From: Rhizoclosmatium globosum
Lineage: Eukaryota > Chytridiomycota > Chytridiomycetes > Chytridiales > Chytriomycetaceae
Assembly: GCA_002104985.1 (NCBI GenBank)
Contig: MCGO01000231.1
Span: forward strand, 1-57,085
Direction: 5' to 3'
DNA length: 57,085 nucleotides
The notes below the pieces were generated by a model. That model was not told the origin of the DNA, did not search any database, and saw only the letters and a program-made list of their open reading frames with translations. The position numbers and the translations under genes are program-made. Shown in pieces: positions 33,290 through 43,300 of the stretch; position 1 is the first letter of the stretch; the number at the start of each line of letters is the position of its first letter.

Positions 33290-34606
33290 TTATACTGACT
33301 CTTGCTGGTCCTCTACATCTTCGCCGCTAATTGGAACCCATACTTTCTCAGTACGATCCCAACCGAACGTCTCTCGTCGATGGGAAACATAATATTTTTC
33401 ACTTAGTAACGCTTTTTGCCCATACTCTTGTTCGAGGATGTGCATGGCATTTTTGGGTCTCCATACTTTGATCCCATCGAGGAATGTTTCTTGTAGTGGC
33501 ATTATATCGTTATAGTCGTAATCATGTGGGCTCTTGCACGAAACCGAGAACGCTCTAAACGGTAATCTTGAACGGCGCTCTTCAGCTTCTTGTTCTGCAG
33601 CTTCATCGTTGCGAGCCGCAGTTATTTTGATATGAGTGAGACCAGTAATGTCTGCTAGGTAGCCAGTCTTGGTATCAACGATACGTGCATCGATGGTGTT
33701 CATTTCCTGGGGAGTGCGGTAGAGAATCGAAGGATTCACGTCAATGAGGAAGCGGCCTTCGATGAGAGTTTGATTGAAAGCCACAAGTTGGATGAGCTGA
33801 TATGTTGACATTTGGAGATCCAAGTCTGCGTCCCAAGGCATCAAGCGACCATTCCAGTACCATCCCAACAGTTCACCATGAGAAATCCACCAAGTGATAC
33901 CATGTTGTTCTGAAAAGGTGGCCCATGCACGAAGCAAAGACGTCAGTGCTTCATGGACAACATCAAGATCATGAACAACAGCAGGCGCCACATAATCCTC
34001 TGGTTTTTCAACAGTATTATCAATAGTGCATTCCGATCGGGGCACGAATCGCAAGTCTCGTTTCGCATCGGCCCCACATTCGTAAAAGTATTTAGAATCT
34101 TGTTTTGCCATGGCCAGAGCGGAATCTGGATTGTAGTTGTAAATAGCTGGAGGGGGTTGATTGAGGGAAAAGTGTTTTTGTGGGATAGATAGGGAACGAC
34201 CGGTGTCCAAGGTCTGAAGGCGGGCAGTGATATCTGAATAGTTTCCCGCCAGAAATGCGATGTCAGCTGAAAGCGGTTCTGGAGCGTGGTTCCAACCTGG
34301 AATGGGAGCATCGAACGGCTGGGAGTGCGGCAGGAAGCGGACATGAGAGCCCTTTCCTTTTAGTCGCTTTTGAGGGGCAGGGGCAGCGACCGTCGGCTTC
34401 TCTCTGAGGGGCGCCCCACTTGGCCGCGCCGGAGCATCCTCAACAGCGGCGCACAGGCCACACAGCCGGAGTGTCAGCAGACACAGACTGGCTACGACAA
34501 GAAGCAGAATCCCGCGTGATCTCTGTCGCTTTTGGAGGAGGGATAACTGTCGGTGAGTCACTGCCGCGGAGTAGCTCGGCAGCTCTGATTGCTTGCTTGT
34601 CTTCAT
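33290..34606 (-). CDS. LicD/fukutin-type type-II membrane transferase, copy 2 (intronless)
   Basis: A single-exon frame of 438 residues. The cytoplasmic N-terminus MKTSKQSELPSYSAAVTHRQ is followed by a membrane segment (GILLLVVASLCLLTLRLCGL). The lumenal catalytic region reads WWISHGELLGWYWNGRLMPW then D-ADLDLQM. Family blocks are GRFLIDVNPSILYR, NTIDARIVDTKTGYLADIT, YDYNDIMPLQETFLDGIKVW and a C-terminus VWVPISGEDVEDQQESV. This copy lacks the intron that copies 1 and 3 share at the PW/D codon, and it has an inserted charged loop (AARNDEAAEQEAEERRSR). Upstream family blocks KYFYECGADAKRDLRF match the other two copies, so the similarity covers the whole lumenal part. Role: probably Golgi glycan phosphoryl-transfer, inferred from family. 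Confidence 0.85.
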   Translation of the reverse strand: MKTSKQSELPSYSAAVTHRQLSLLQKRQRSRGILLLVVASLCLLTLRLCGLCAAVEDAPARPSGAPLREKPTVAAPAPQKRLKGKGSHVRFLPHSQPFDAPIPGWNHAPEPLSADIAFLAGNYSDITARLQTLDTGRSLSIPQKHFSLNQPPPAIYNYNPDSALAMAKQDSKYFYECGADAKRDLRFVPRSECTIDNTVEKPEDYVAPAVVHDLDVVHEALTSLLRAWATFSEQHGITWWISHGELLGWYWNGRLMPWDADLDLQMSTYQLIQLVAFNQTLIEGRFLIDVNPSILYRTPQEMNTIDARIVDTKTGYLADITGLTHIKITAARNDEAAEQEAEERRSRLPFRAFSVSCKSPHDYDYNDIMPLQETFLDGIKVWRPKNAMHILEQEYGQKALLSEKYYVSHRRETFGWDRTEKVWVPISGEDVEDQQESV

Positions 34607-34968
34607 TGTCTTTGTTCTTTTCTTAGATGTGCTTGCGAACGATGTTTTGTCCCTTCGTTTCGTTTCGTTTCACTCGACAAAAAATTGCACAAGCCTCCAT
34701 CGTGCCTCCTCCCAGAGCCTCCAAGAACCTGTTTCAAGTCTTGGCACGCATGGCGGCATTTTTTGTTGACCAATTAACAACAAATCATCATAAAGGGGAT
34801 CATAACAGGTTAATTACGCGGCAAATAGCCATAGCCAAAGTGATATCAACATTTGTAATTCGATTTGTAAGGATTTCATTACCAGCCCCAGTGCTGAGAA
34901 ATCAATTGGGTTGACGAATCATTAAAATAAGTGAGCTTGGTATTGTTACAAGTAATAATAACTTTTCA
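34607..34968. other. Intergenic region between LicD copies 2 and 3
   Basis: About 360 bp holding the copy 2 promoter (transcribed leftward) and the copy 3 3' end. Contains CGTTTCGTTTCGTTTC near 34657-34672. No gene seen. Confidence 0.4.
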
Positions 34969-36411
34969 TTATGAGGAAACAATCATATATACAACAAAGG
35001 CAGAGAACGAAATCATGGTCAAAAGTAGTATTCCCAACACGATTCGTTCACTCCCATAAGCTTCTTTCCGTTCAGCACGTAAAGACACCCATTTATGATG
35101 CCGAAAATCGAATCGAAATGCTCCCACTCCATACTTCAAGAACCTTGAATGAACCATACTCTTTGCCCCATATTCTTCCTTCAAGATCGAAATGACTGCT
35201 CGAGGCCTCCATACTACAATGCCTTCAAGTACCGTCTCAACAAGCGGGATTAATTCTGCAATATGATAATGGTGTGGCGATTTACAACTGACCACGCCAT
35301 CCTTCCCTTCGACCTCAGTCAACGCGGTTATGTCAATGATAGTCCCAGTCATACTATCAATTATACGAGCGTCAATTACATTTTCTCTTGATGGCCGACG
35401 TGAAAGAAATGCTGGGTTCACATCAATCAAAAACCGATTACCAATCAGGGTTCCATTCCAATGCACAAGCTGAATCAATTGACTCATTGGCATTTGAATA
35501 TCAAGATCCGTATCTGAGTCAAACAGAAAATAAAAATAAGAAAAATTCAGTATAAGAATAATACAATGTAGAATCTTACCCCATGGCAACATCTTTCCAC
35601 TCCAGAAAAATCCAATCAATTCTCCATGACTTATCCACCAGACCAACTCACGCTCCCGTGCAAAAGTAGACCACGCACGTAACATATCCACAAGGCTTTC
35701 GTGCACAGCCGTCAAGTTGTGATTCAAAACCGGCATCGACCCGTTCACAACCTTGCAATATTTCTGGTCAACAAATCGGTGGTCTAATTTCTTGTCCTTT
35801 GCGCATTCCCAAAAGTACTTTTTATCTGCTTTTGCGATTTCGAACAACTCGTGAGTGTTGTTTGGTGTTGACGATGCGCTGAAGGGTGGTACAGGTTGTG
35901 AGAGGGCGAAATGAGAGTTTGGTATCATGATGTAATTTCCAGTGTCGAGTTTTGAGAATCGGGCCTGTTCTCTTGGGTAGTCCAAGCGGATCTTTTGTTG
36001 GTTATTGTTTGGAGGTGTCAGTTCATAGTATTGTTGCTTGAACTTTTTAGCTTCTTCTAAATCAAACGTTGCTGGAATCGAGAATCGATGCAGTGGTTCA
36101 ACTTGGGTTGCATTGAAAGAGAGGTATATTGGTGATGTTGTGGTGGGCTTGGGAGGCCTCAAGTCAATGACAGGAGGAAGAGGAGAAGAAGGATGGAGAG
36201 AGCCATCAAACGACTTTGCTAATTCAGGTTTAGGTGGAATAGGTGGGGCGATCAGTTGCTGACAGAGCGACATGATGCCATAACAGAGCGAACAGATAGT
36301 TGCGAGGGTTACAAGGCGGAGCCATCTTCGAGTTACTCTGAGCTGACTAGAAGATTGCTTCTTGCCCAACAATGGCGGGCCTGGCGTCAAAGTCTTTTTG
36401 CTTGAGAGCAT
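34969..36411 (-). CDS. LicD/fukutin-type transferase, copy 3, with extra C-terminal membrane segment
   Basis: The start at 36411 (MLSSKKTLTPGPPLLGKKQ) precedes a membrane segment (WLRLVTLATICSLCYGIMSL) and a Pro-rich stem. The catalytic region is WWISHGELIGFFWSGKMLPW then D-TDLDIQM. A 66-nt phase-1 intron (35514-35579) splits the PW-D codon exactly as in copy 1. It is a multiple of three without an in-frame stop, so unspliced mRNA would still be translatable but with Gly and 22 extra residues at the active site. Other blocks: NRFLIDVNPAFLSR, NVIDARIIDSMTG and LEGIVVWRPRAVISILKEEY. Unlike copies 1 and 2 the C-terminus adds a hydrophobic segment (IVLGILLLTMISFSAFVVYM), so both ends may be membrane-bound. 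An in-frame ATG at 36444 is an alternative start. Confidence 0.83.
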   Translation of the reverse strand: MLSSKKTLTPGPPLLGKKQSSSQLRVTRRWLRLVTLATICSLCYGIMSLCQQLIAPPIPPKPELAKSFDGSLHPSSPLPPVIDLRPPKPTTTSPIYLSFNATQVEPLHRFSIPATFDLEEAKKFKQQYYELTPPNNNQQKIRLDYPREQARFSKLDTGNYIMIPNSHFALSQPVPPFSASSTPNNTHELFEIAKADKKYFWECAKDKKLDHRFVDQKYCKVVNGSMPVLNHNLTAVHESLVDMLRAWSTFARERELVWWISHGELIGFFWSGKMLPWGKILHCIILILNFSYFYFLFDSDTDLDIQMPMSQLIQLVHWNGTLIGNRFLIDVNPAFLSRRPSRENVIDARIIDSMTGTIIDITALTEVEGKDGVVSCKSPHHYHIAELIPLVETVLEGIVVWRPRAVISILKEEYGAKSMVHSRFLKYGVGAFRFDFRHHKWVSLRAERKEAYGSERIVLGILLLTMISFSAFVVYMIVSS

Positions 36412-36765
36412 TTTTGGTTGAGTTGTGATATGGACACAAGCCAATGTATCTTGGAAAATTTCTTTACTCGGAAAGATAGATAAAAGAAAGAGAAAGGAAT
36501 ATCAAGAAAGGATAGCAAGAAAAAAGCTTTCTTGCTCTCTTCCTCTCCATCTCTCAAGTATAAACATGGTCACAATCACTCATCACTCACACCAACAAAT
36601 CCCTCTTTATTCTTTCACACTGAGTTTATCCACGTAGCCATATAATGAACAAAATATATTTTGCTCCTTTCTCCCATCGGGACGCCGTTTATTTTATTAT
36701 CAGATAAATTACGTAACCCATTTTCGACATCATTTTACTGTTTCTCTATTTATCCATAAAAAATC
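36412..36765. other. Intergenic region, LicD copy 3 promoter and carboxypeptidase 3' end
   Basis: About 350 bp. Purine-rich A/G tracts near 36478-36530 on the plus strand become polypyrimidine on the LicD strand. No gene seen. Confidence 0.35.
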
Positions 36766-38380
36766 TCAGGAAAATGCTACGAAGAAAGCCATAGAAATTA
36801 TAGCAGAAAGAAGATCAACTCTTGGGGCGCTTGATTTCTGGGTGACTACAACTGAATTCTTGAACAAAAGATCTTTAAAGATGGCCAAACCACTTGTCGG
36901 CTGGTCGTATGGAACCTTGTACCGAATCAGTTAGCTGAACTCCTCAAACCTTTCAACAAATGAAACAAACCATATGCCCCGAATTCTTGACTCTGTAATA
37001 CGTAAGTCCACGCTCCGACACAGTCAACCCAGCATCCGTCCCATTCACACTCCAAGCTTGTAACGAGCCTTTGAACCCCTTCTGCCCACCCCAAGTCGTA
37101 TTCCCAAGAACCTGTTCCGTCCCCAAATAATCCACAATAAAGTCCAGATCCCCATTCGCAATCAACACTTTCATCCCCGCCGCGACAAACGTGTCCAAGA
37201 ACGTTGCACTCGCAGGACCATAATTGTAATCCTTGTACTCCTTGATCCCAACTGGGCTACACTCCTGCCACGTGAAGTTTGGGACGGCGGCTTTGAGGGT
37301 TGGGTCTACGTGGATCGCGGCGCGGACTTCAGGGGTGTTTAGGTATGCAGTGAGGGCGTCGTCTTGCTTGTATGAAGCGGAGAGGGCTGTGCATGGGATA
37401 ACGTTGTTGATGTTGTACACGTCGATGCAAGTATTGTTTACGCCGAATTGTGTGTTTTGGGCTGTGAAGGCTTCGGAGACGAACCCGAGCATGTCGCAGT
37501 AAAAGAGGGAAGGATCTGTGTTTGATTCGGCGACAGAGGCTGTTGCGCATCTTGAGGCGACTGTTGCAGCTTGTTTTTGGGTTCCAGAGGGGAGGGATGT
37601 GAATAGCTTGGTTGTTTTGATGAAATCGAACAAGTGGACCGCAGATTGTGGGTATAGTTGGCTGCCAATGTCGAGGATTCCGTCAAAGATGAGGACACCT
37701 TTGAGATTGAAGGGAGTTTTGGCTTGGTCGATCAGAGTCTTGCATTGCGTGATTGCTGCACCGATATAGGGAATATAGGTTCCTGCATAGCTTTCACCGG
37801 AAAGATACAGATTCCATGCCTTTGCAGCAGGGAACGCAGTGTAGAAACCGTTGAGGAAGTACAAGACATGTGATGCGAGATCCCATTCAGTTGTAACAGA
37901 GTGGCTCATATTTGCAGAAAACCCAGTTCCAAGCGGCTGTTCAAGATAAAGTATGTTAGCATGGTTGTGCCAGCTAGTTGGATTGGCAGACAAGCTTCCG
38001 TCTTCATTGATTATGAAAGGGCCGTTCTCAACAAAGTCGCCATAGAGAGACGAGCAGCCAGGACCTCCATTGAGCCAAAGAACCAAGTCCGTAGAGCTCT
38101 TGTTGGCAGAGGGAAAGTACCAGAAGAAGAGGTTCTCTGGGACTGGGGCAGTGAAGCCGGAGGGGATGTATCCGGCATATTGGCCATTTAATGTTGCCAA
38201 CAGAGATGCAGTTGCATTCGGGAGATTCGTGATCTCGAAGGACGAGGCAGGTGGAACGGGGAGGAAACCAATGTTGGAGGCAGTTGCTGGTGTGTCAACT
38301 GGGCATGTGAAGGACGATTGCTGGTCTTGCCCAATGACGCCGATGGCTGCCATGCATGCGAGAAAGAGGACTGCAATCAT
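36766..38380 (-). CDS. Secreted serine carboxypeptidase (S10), probably GPI-anchored
   Basis: S10 carboxypeptidases remove C-terminal residues in vacuole or cell wall. The signal peptide MIAVLFLACMAAIGVIG is followed by the oxyanion region LVLWLNGGPGCSSLYGDF, the nucleophile motif WNLYLSGESYAGTYIPYIG, the Asp in KVLIANGDLDFIVDYLG, and the His in VKNSGHM. A last intron (GTTTGT...ACAAG) follows the GHM-coding sequence; the final exon reads VPYDQPTSGLAIFKDLL, which is the family's standard continuation. Without this exon the protein would end abnormally at GHMVCFIC. The extreme C-terminus (RVDLLSAIISMAFFVAFS, preceded by SSAP) looks like a GPI-attachment signal, suggesting a cell-surface enzyme. 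Many N-x-S/T sites are present. Confidence 0.88.
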
Positions 38381-38576
38381 CCTGGACTTTGCAAGTGCGA
38401 AGCGAGAAAGATTGATTGACTGCCGTTAAGAAATTGGGTGCCATCACATCACAGAGGCCAAAAACCTGAAAGCCATCTCCCAATTCAAAACCTCTAAGTA
38501 TGATTTGAATATTCTAATATTTGCGAGTCAAAGTTACCAATCAAATTCTGGGAGTAGGGGAGCTCAAAAAGAAACA

Positions 38577-39092
38577 ATGGCAACTTTGGACGGATCATTC
38601 CCATCGGCAACGCAGCTCGCCGTTTCGACTGGAACTGCACCATTAGCACCCCCAACAGTATCCGTGGGAGATTTATTGAACGCGTCTCAGAGTCCAAGTC
38701 AAGGAGGAGGGGGATTGAAGGCTGATTCTAACGATGCCAATTACACCACACGAACATCAACAAATGGAAAGCGTTCAAGAAAGCCAACTGCAACAACTTC
38801 ACCCACAGTGGATTCTGCTGCTGAGAGAGAAATATTAATCAAGTGAGGAGCAATTTCTTTCTACCGACTTTTCAACTTATTCTCCCATAGTCAGGTGCTA
38901 GATTTGCAAGAAAATGTTAAAGGTGAAGTATTCGATAGCGTTTAGATGCATATCTCTAACGAGATGCTTGAATAATTAGGACTGATTGATAGGGTTGAGA
39001 GTGCACGCGAAGGGCACGGCAAGCTATCATCTGAGAATGCAGTCTTATTAAAGTACATTAACAATTTGATGTCAGCAGGAGGTGGCAAGTAG
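38577..39092 (+). CDS. SCOC: SCOC-like short coiled-coil protein
   Basis: Human SCOC and yeast Slo1 bind Arl1/Arl3-type GTPases at the Golgi; SCOC also acts in autophagy. The Ser/Thr-rich N-terminal half (MATLDGSFPSATQLAVSTG) is variable. The conserved coiled coil is assembled from three exons: REILIN/QVLDLQENVK/GLIDRVESAREGHGKLSS, then NAVLLKYINNLMSAGGGK. This matches SCOC's LINQVLELQ and YIENLMSA blocks. Introns are about 47 and 57 nt. The product is about 136 residues. The gene is transcribed toward SMNDC1 in the same direction, with only 65 bp between. Confidence 0.82.
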
Positions 39093-39157
39093 TTCTTCCA
39101 ATATTTACGATAATAAAACGATTCTTCCAAATAATCACCAAAACAACCAACCAACCA

Positions 39158-40117
39158 ATGTCAGAAGACTACAGCTTCCAACTCGCCCAGGTGGAAGAAG
39201 CGCTCTCAAAAGATCCTTCCAATGCCGATCTGCAGCAAATGCAGCGCGATCTTCTTGAACTGATTTCGCTGATGGGCGTTGCAGCTGCGCAGTCGGCATC
39301 GAATACCCAGGCGCCAAAGCCAAAGCGATCGCATTTTGAAGTTGAACAAGACTCGAAAGTAGAAAAAGAAGAAGTTGATGTGCGGTGGGTCAAGAATCAG
39401 ACCGTGTTGGCAAAGTACAAAGACGGGAAGATGTGAGTATTTACCAACATAGTTGCCTATACCGAGTTTCCTAGTGTTCTAGTAGCCTAGTGTTCTAGTA
39501 GCCTAGTGTTCTAGTAGCCTAGTATCCTCTAGATTACACTCATCTAACTACAACTGTTCAGGTACGAGGCGGTCGTCGACTCTGTCCCCTCAGCAGCCCA
39601 ACCTACCCACTACACTGTCGTCTTCAAAGGGTACACTTCAAAAGAAAAGGTTCTCGTGGAAAACGTTCGCGATTTTGACCCAACTCAGGTATGCATCGTC
39701 CACACCACCTCACTCAGTCAACTAAGAATCCCAATTCTTAAAAAAAAGGTTGCAAAACCACTTGCTGCCGTCGCCGGTGGAACACTCAACAAACGAAATC
39801 CTACTCCAAAGGCCGTTGCAGCTGCGTTTTCAAACGGAACTGACCGCGCCTCAAAACGTAAAAAGAACAATCTCGAATATCATGAACACATTACTCAAAA
39901 AGAAGTTGAACACAGTGTCAAACAGAGTGCATGGAAACAGTTTGCTAGTGGCTCAGGCTCAAAAAAGAGTGCGCTGAAAACTACGGCTCCCCTCAAAAAA
40001 ACGAGCATGTTTGCTACTCCTGAAGACCCTACAGCAAAAGTTGGTGTGGTGGGTGGTGGAAGGGGACTTACTTCGTTTCAGCAACGAGGTAAACATGTGT
40101 ATGACCGAGTTGAATAA
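39158..40117 (+). CDS. SMNDC1: Survival motor neuron domain-containing splicing factor (SPF30)
   Basis: SPF30/SMNDC1 uses a Tudor domain to bind symmetrically dimethylated Arg on Sm proteins during spliceosome assembly. The N-terminal helix SEDYSFQLAQVEEALSKDPS then LQQMQRDLLELISL matches the family. The Tudor domain spans intron 1: VRWVKNQTVLAKYKDGKM/YEAVVDSV, then TVVFKGYTSKEKVLVENVR. The C-terminal region is basic (RASKRKKNNLEYHE) and ends GLTSFQQRGKHVYDRVE, with the K-S-x-F-rich pattern typical of the family. Three exons; intron 1 contains a 16-bp minisatellite. Confidence 0.88.
39471..39525. repeat. 16-bp minisatellite in SMNDC1 intron 1
   Basis: The unit CTAGTGTTCTAGTAGC is repeated in tandem about three times, with a partial fourth copy, inside intron 1 (donor near 39434, acceptor near 39561). 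CTAG words make the unit partly self-complementary. It stretches the intron to about 127 nt, more than twice the local norm. Confidence 0.85.
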
Positions 40118-40311
40118 TGTGGCTGCCTCCCTTTCATCAGCTCTCCAACTCACTCCCCTCATTTTCCTTCTTTCTTCCTCTCCTCCTCACGAATTCACAC
40201 TTGCACTCACTCATTATCTATCTCTGCCTCTCTCGTTATAAAAACTCATCCCACTTTTTATTACGCGTAAAATACAACAAGTGATGCCTTTGCTTTGTGA
40301 TGCCAAAAATG

Positions 40312-43300
40312 TTATTCGCATATGCTTATTAACTTATCAACGTCATTGGGTTCTTCCTCCTGAACGCCAAACAGCACCGTATCGACATCGACGTACTCTT
40401 GTTCCTCCATCATTTTCGATACCGCCTCTTCCATTGCAGCCATTTTCTCGTTGTAATAATCCATTAGTTTTACGCTAATGTCGGGATATTCTTCAAGTAT
40501 CTTGAGAAGTTGACCTCTTCGAAGAACACGGCATTGACAACCTGTTACTGCCGTCATAGTCGCTGGCCGTTGAATATCCGTGAACATGGAAAGTTCTGTT
40601 GCCGCTTGTTAGTAAAAACCTACGCAATGGTTGACTCATTTGGTGTACCTCCAAAGTAAGAACCTTCCTCCACATATCCCATCTAATCAAACAATGAATT
40701 ATTAAACGAAAAATTCAATTAGGAAAAGCCTTACAAAAACACCGTCCTTCATAATTGACACACGTCCTTCCAACAAAAAGTACATTTCATCACCACAATC
40801 GTTTTGCTTGCAGATACATTCCCCAGGCGAAAAAGAAGTCCTCTCAAGTAATTCAGCAATCGTCCTAAACAGCAACTCGTTGCGTCCGTCATCTTCATCA
40901 CGTTGAAAAAAGGGAACTGACTTGAGAATATCTTCACACCCAAAGAGCAGGATTTCCTATTTCGAAAATCGATGTGTATAGTACTAGCTAATGAAATCAA
41001 AGTACCTGTCGCAGCCACGGATTCAATTCACTCAAAATCTGTTCCTCGTCAAAAACTTTGCCTTGATATTTGAGGTTGTACCCTTTCATGACTCGAGACT
41101 CTAAGTAGGTTTCGTCGGCTTTTCGCGCGTGAAGCCATTCTTTGAGCTGGTCCAGCCGTTGAATAAACTTTCCGGCTGGACTCTGTTCGCCAAGACTGAG
41201 AGCGCTGATTGTTCCTGTGATGGAGGCACTTGCTATGGCACCAAACAAGCAAAAAAACAGTTCGGACCATTGAGCGTTTAGTGTGTCCGGCCTATTGTCG
41301 TTTTAAACAAAAAAAATAAATAAATTTGAATTATATGTCTTACCGCCAAGCCTTGAATGTCACAGGAATCATGTTTGCCAGCGCCATCCACATTCCTTGA
41401 CTGTATTTTTCGGGTGGCATCATGTTTTGCGGTTGTATTTTCAGCCAGGCTTTATCACGAAACGCATTGTCGCGACCCATTAAGATGATGAAGCAACCGT
41501 TGAAGTGGAGGAATACGACAATTATGCAAAAGAATGTAAAGAGAGCCATAAAGTTGTTTCCCAGTCCTTAAATTAATATGAATAAGTATAAAAAGCCGCT
41601 AAACTTTGCATCATTTACCCAATGTTTCCCGCATAGTTCTAGCCATCTGTCTATAAAACGGTGTCTTCATAATTTTTGACAGCCGAAATAATCTTGCCAA
41701 CCGAATCAAATCGAATCCGTTCGAATTCCAGCGGTCAGTGTCGCAGCAATTGTTCTGGAAATACAAACTCCACGGGACTGTCGACGCCACATCCACCAAG
41801 AACGGAATCGAAAAGAAATTGCGGACCAAGGAGGGGAGAAAGGGTATTTCGAAGCCATCGTCGTTCACGCGGAGAGTGATTAAGTTGATTGTTGTGTCAA
41901 TACCAAAAATTATTGTGAGGATCATTGATTGGGTTTTGTCTAGACCGTCAAGGAAGGCTATTCTGTATGGAACTACGGCAAGGACATAAAAGTAAGCCAC
42001 TAATTATTGGTTGATGGCGGCGTCAGATTAGTTTGGTGAAATAAAGGAAAGTATGTACATGAAACGAGTTGCATCCAGTTATTTTTGAAGCGTCCATCCG
42101 GTCGAATGGGTGTAAAGAGGGACTTGAATATGCTGTAATTGTTGCACTCAAGTGGTTTATGTGGCTCATCAATTGAAGGTTCGTCTACGTCATAAAATAG
42201 AGGAGATTCTTTCACCATTGGAGTAGTCACGTCTTCAAACGATTTCACAGATGCAGGGCCAAAGGACTTCTTGCGATTTCCGCTGGATGAGAAACGTCTT
42301 TTGGAAATCCGTCCTGAACTCAGTGGGGCATGCAAAGTCATAGGAGTGGGCTGGTTGTTGGGACTAGTCAAAGAACCACTTCTCCTTATTGTTCCTTTTG
42401 TGAACTTGAGCGTTGCGAATTCGCTTGGCAACACAGGAACTTTTGGTGTGTTTGGTGCCAACATCATGACTATCACGAAAAGGATTATTTCGAAGCTCTA
42501 TGATACATGAGACAGTTACCTCCACCTACAGATTTCAAGCTTGACTTTCGTCTCGCAGATGTTCGCCTTGATAATAATCCTGTGAAAAAGCCGCCTGTTC
42601 CTGATTCGCATTGCATATTCCCTTTCTCATGATCTTCGAGTAATAATATAGATTCTTCGTAAAGTGTACTTTTCGGTCGACCTTTTGGTGATGTCTGAGA
42701 TGTGCGGAGTTCGTTGTTTGAGAAAACCAGTCCTGTTTTGGAAGTTCGACCCATTGTAATTATTCCTGGGAGCCTCTTTGCACTTGCAGGATTGAGGTTT
42801 TCTTCTCTAGCAGTCGTGGCTGTGTCTTTAATGGATGCCAGTCGACTACATTCGTACCCGCTTGATTCCACACCAATTATTGGCATCGCAGGCATTGGCC
42901 CAACAGACTCACCCATAACAAATAATGCAAGTTGTTTGAGACTTTTACGAATTCCTTTTGGGGCGTGACTTTCTTGAAGGGACAGTTGACCCTTTTCATA
43001 GTCCTCAACAATTTTCAAAGAAACGGCTGAATTTCTGATATTATTTGCATGTCCAAATGATTTTGATTGTTCGCTGGTGGTTGTTCTAGGAGTAACGGTC
43101 TCGGGGGACAAGGTGGGGATGGTTCTTGGCTCGTTTGATTGCTTAGAAGACAGAGAACGTTTTAATGTGGGAATCGGTGAAGGCTGCCCACTTGGACCAC
43201 CAACTTCAGGAACAACGAGTAGGCCAAAGTTACTTTTCGAGTTGACAATACCTGATATGTTCGACATCGATTCCGTAATTTCATGTTGAAGAACCAGTTG

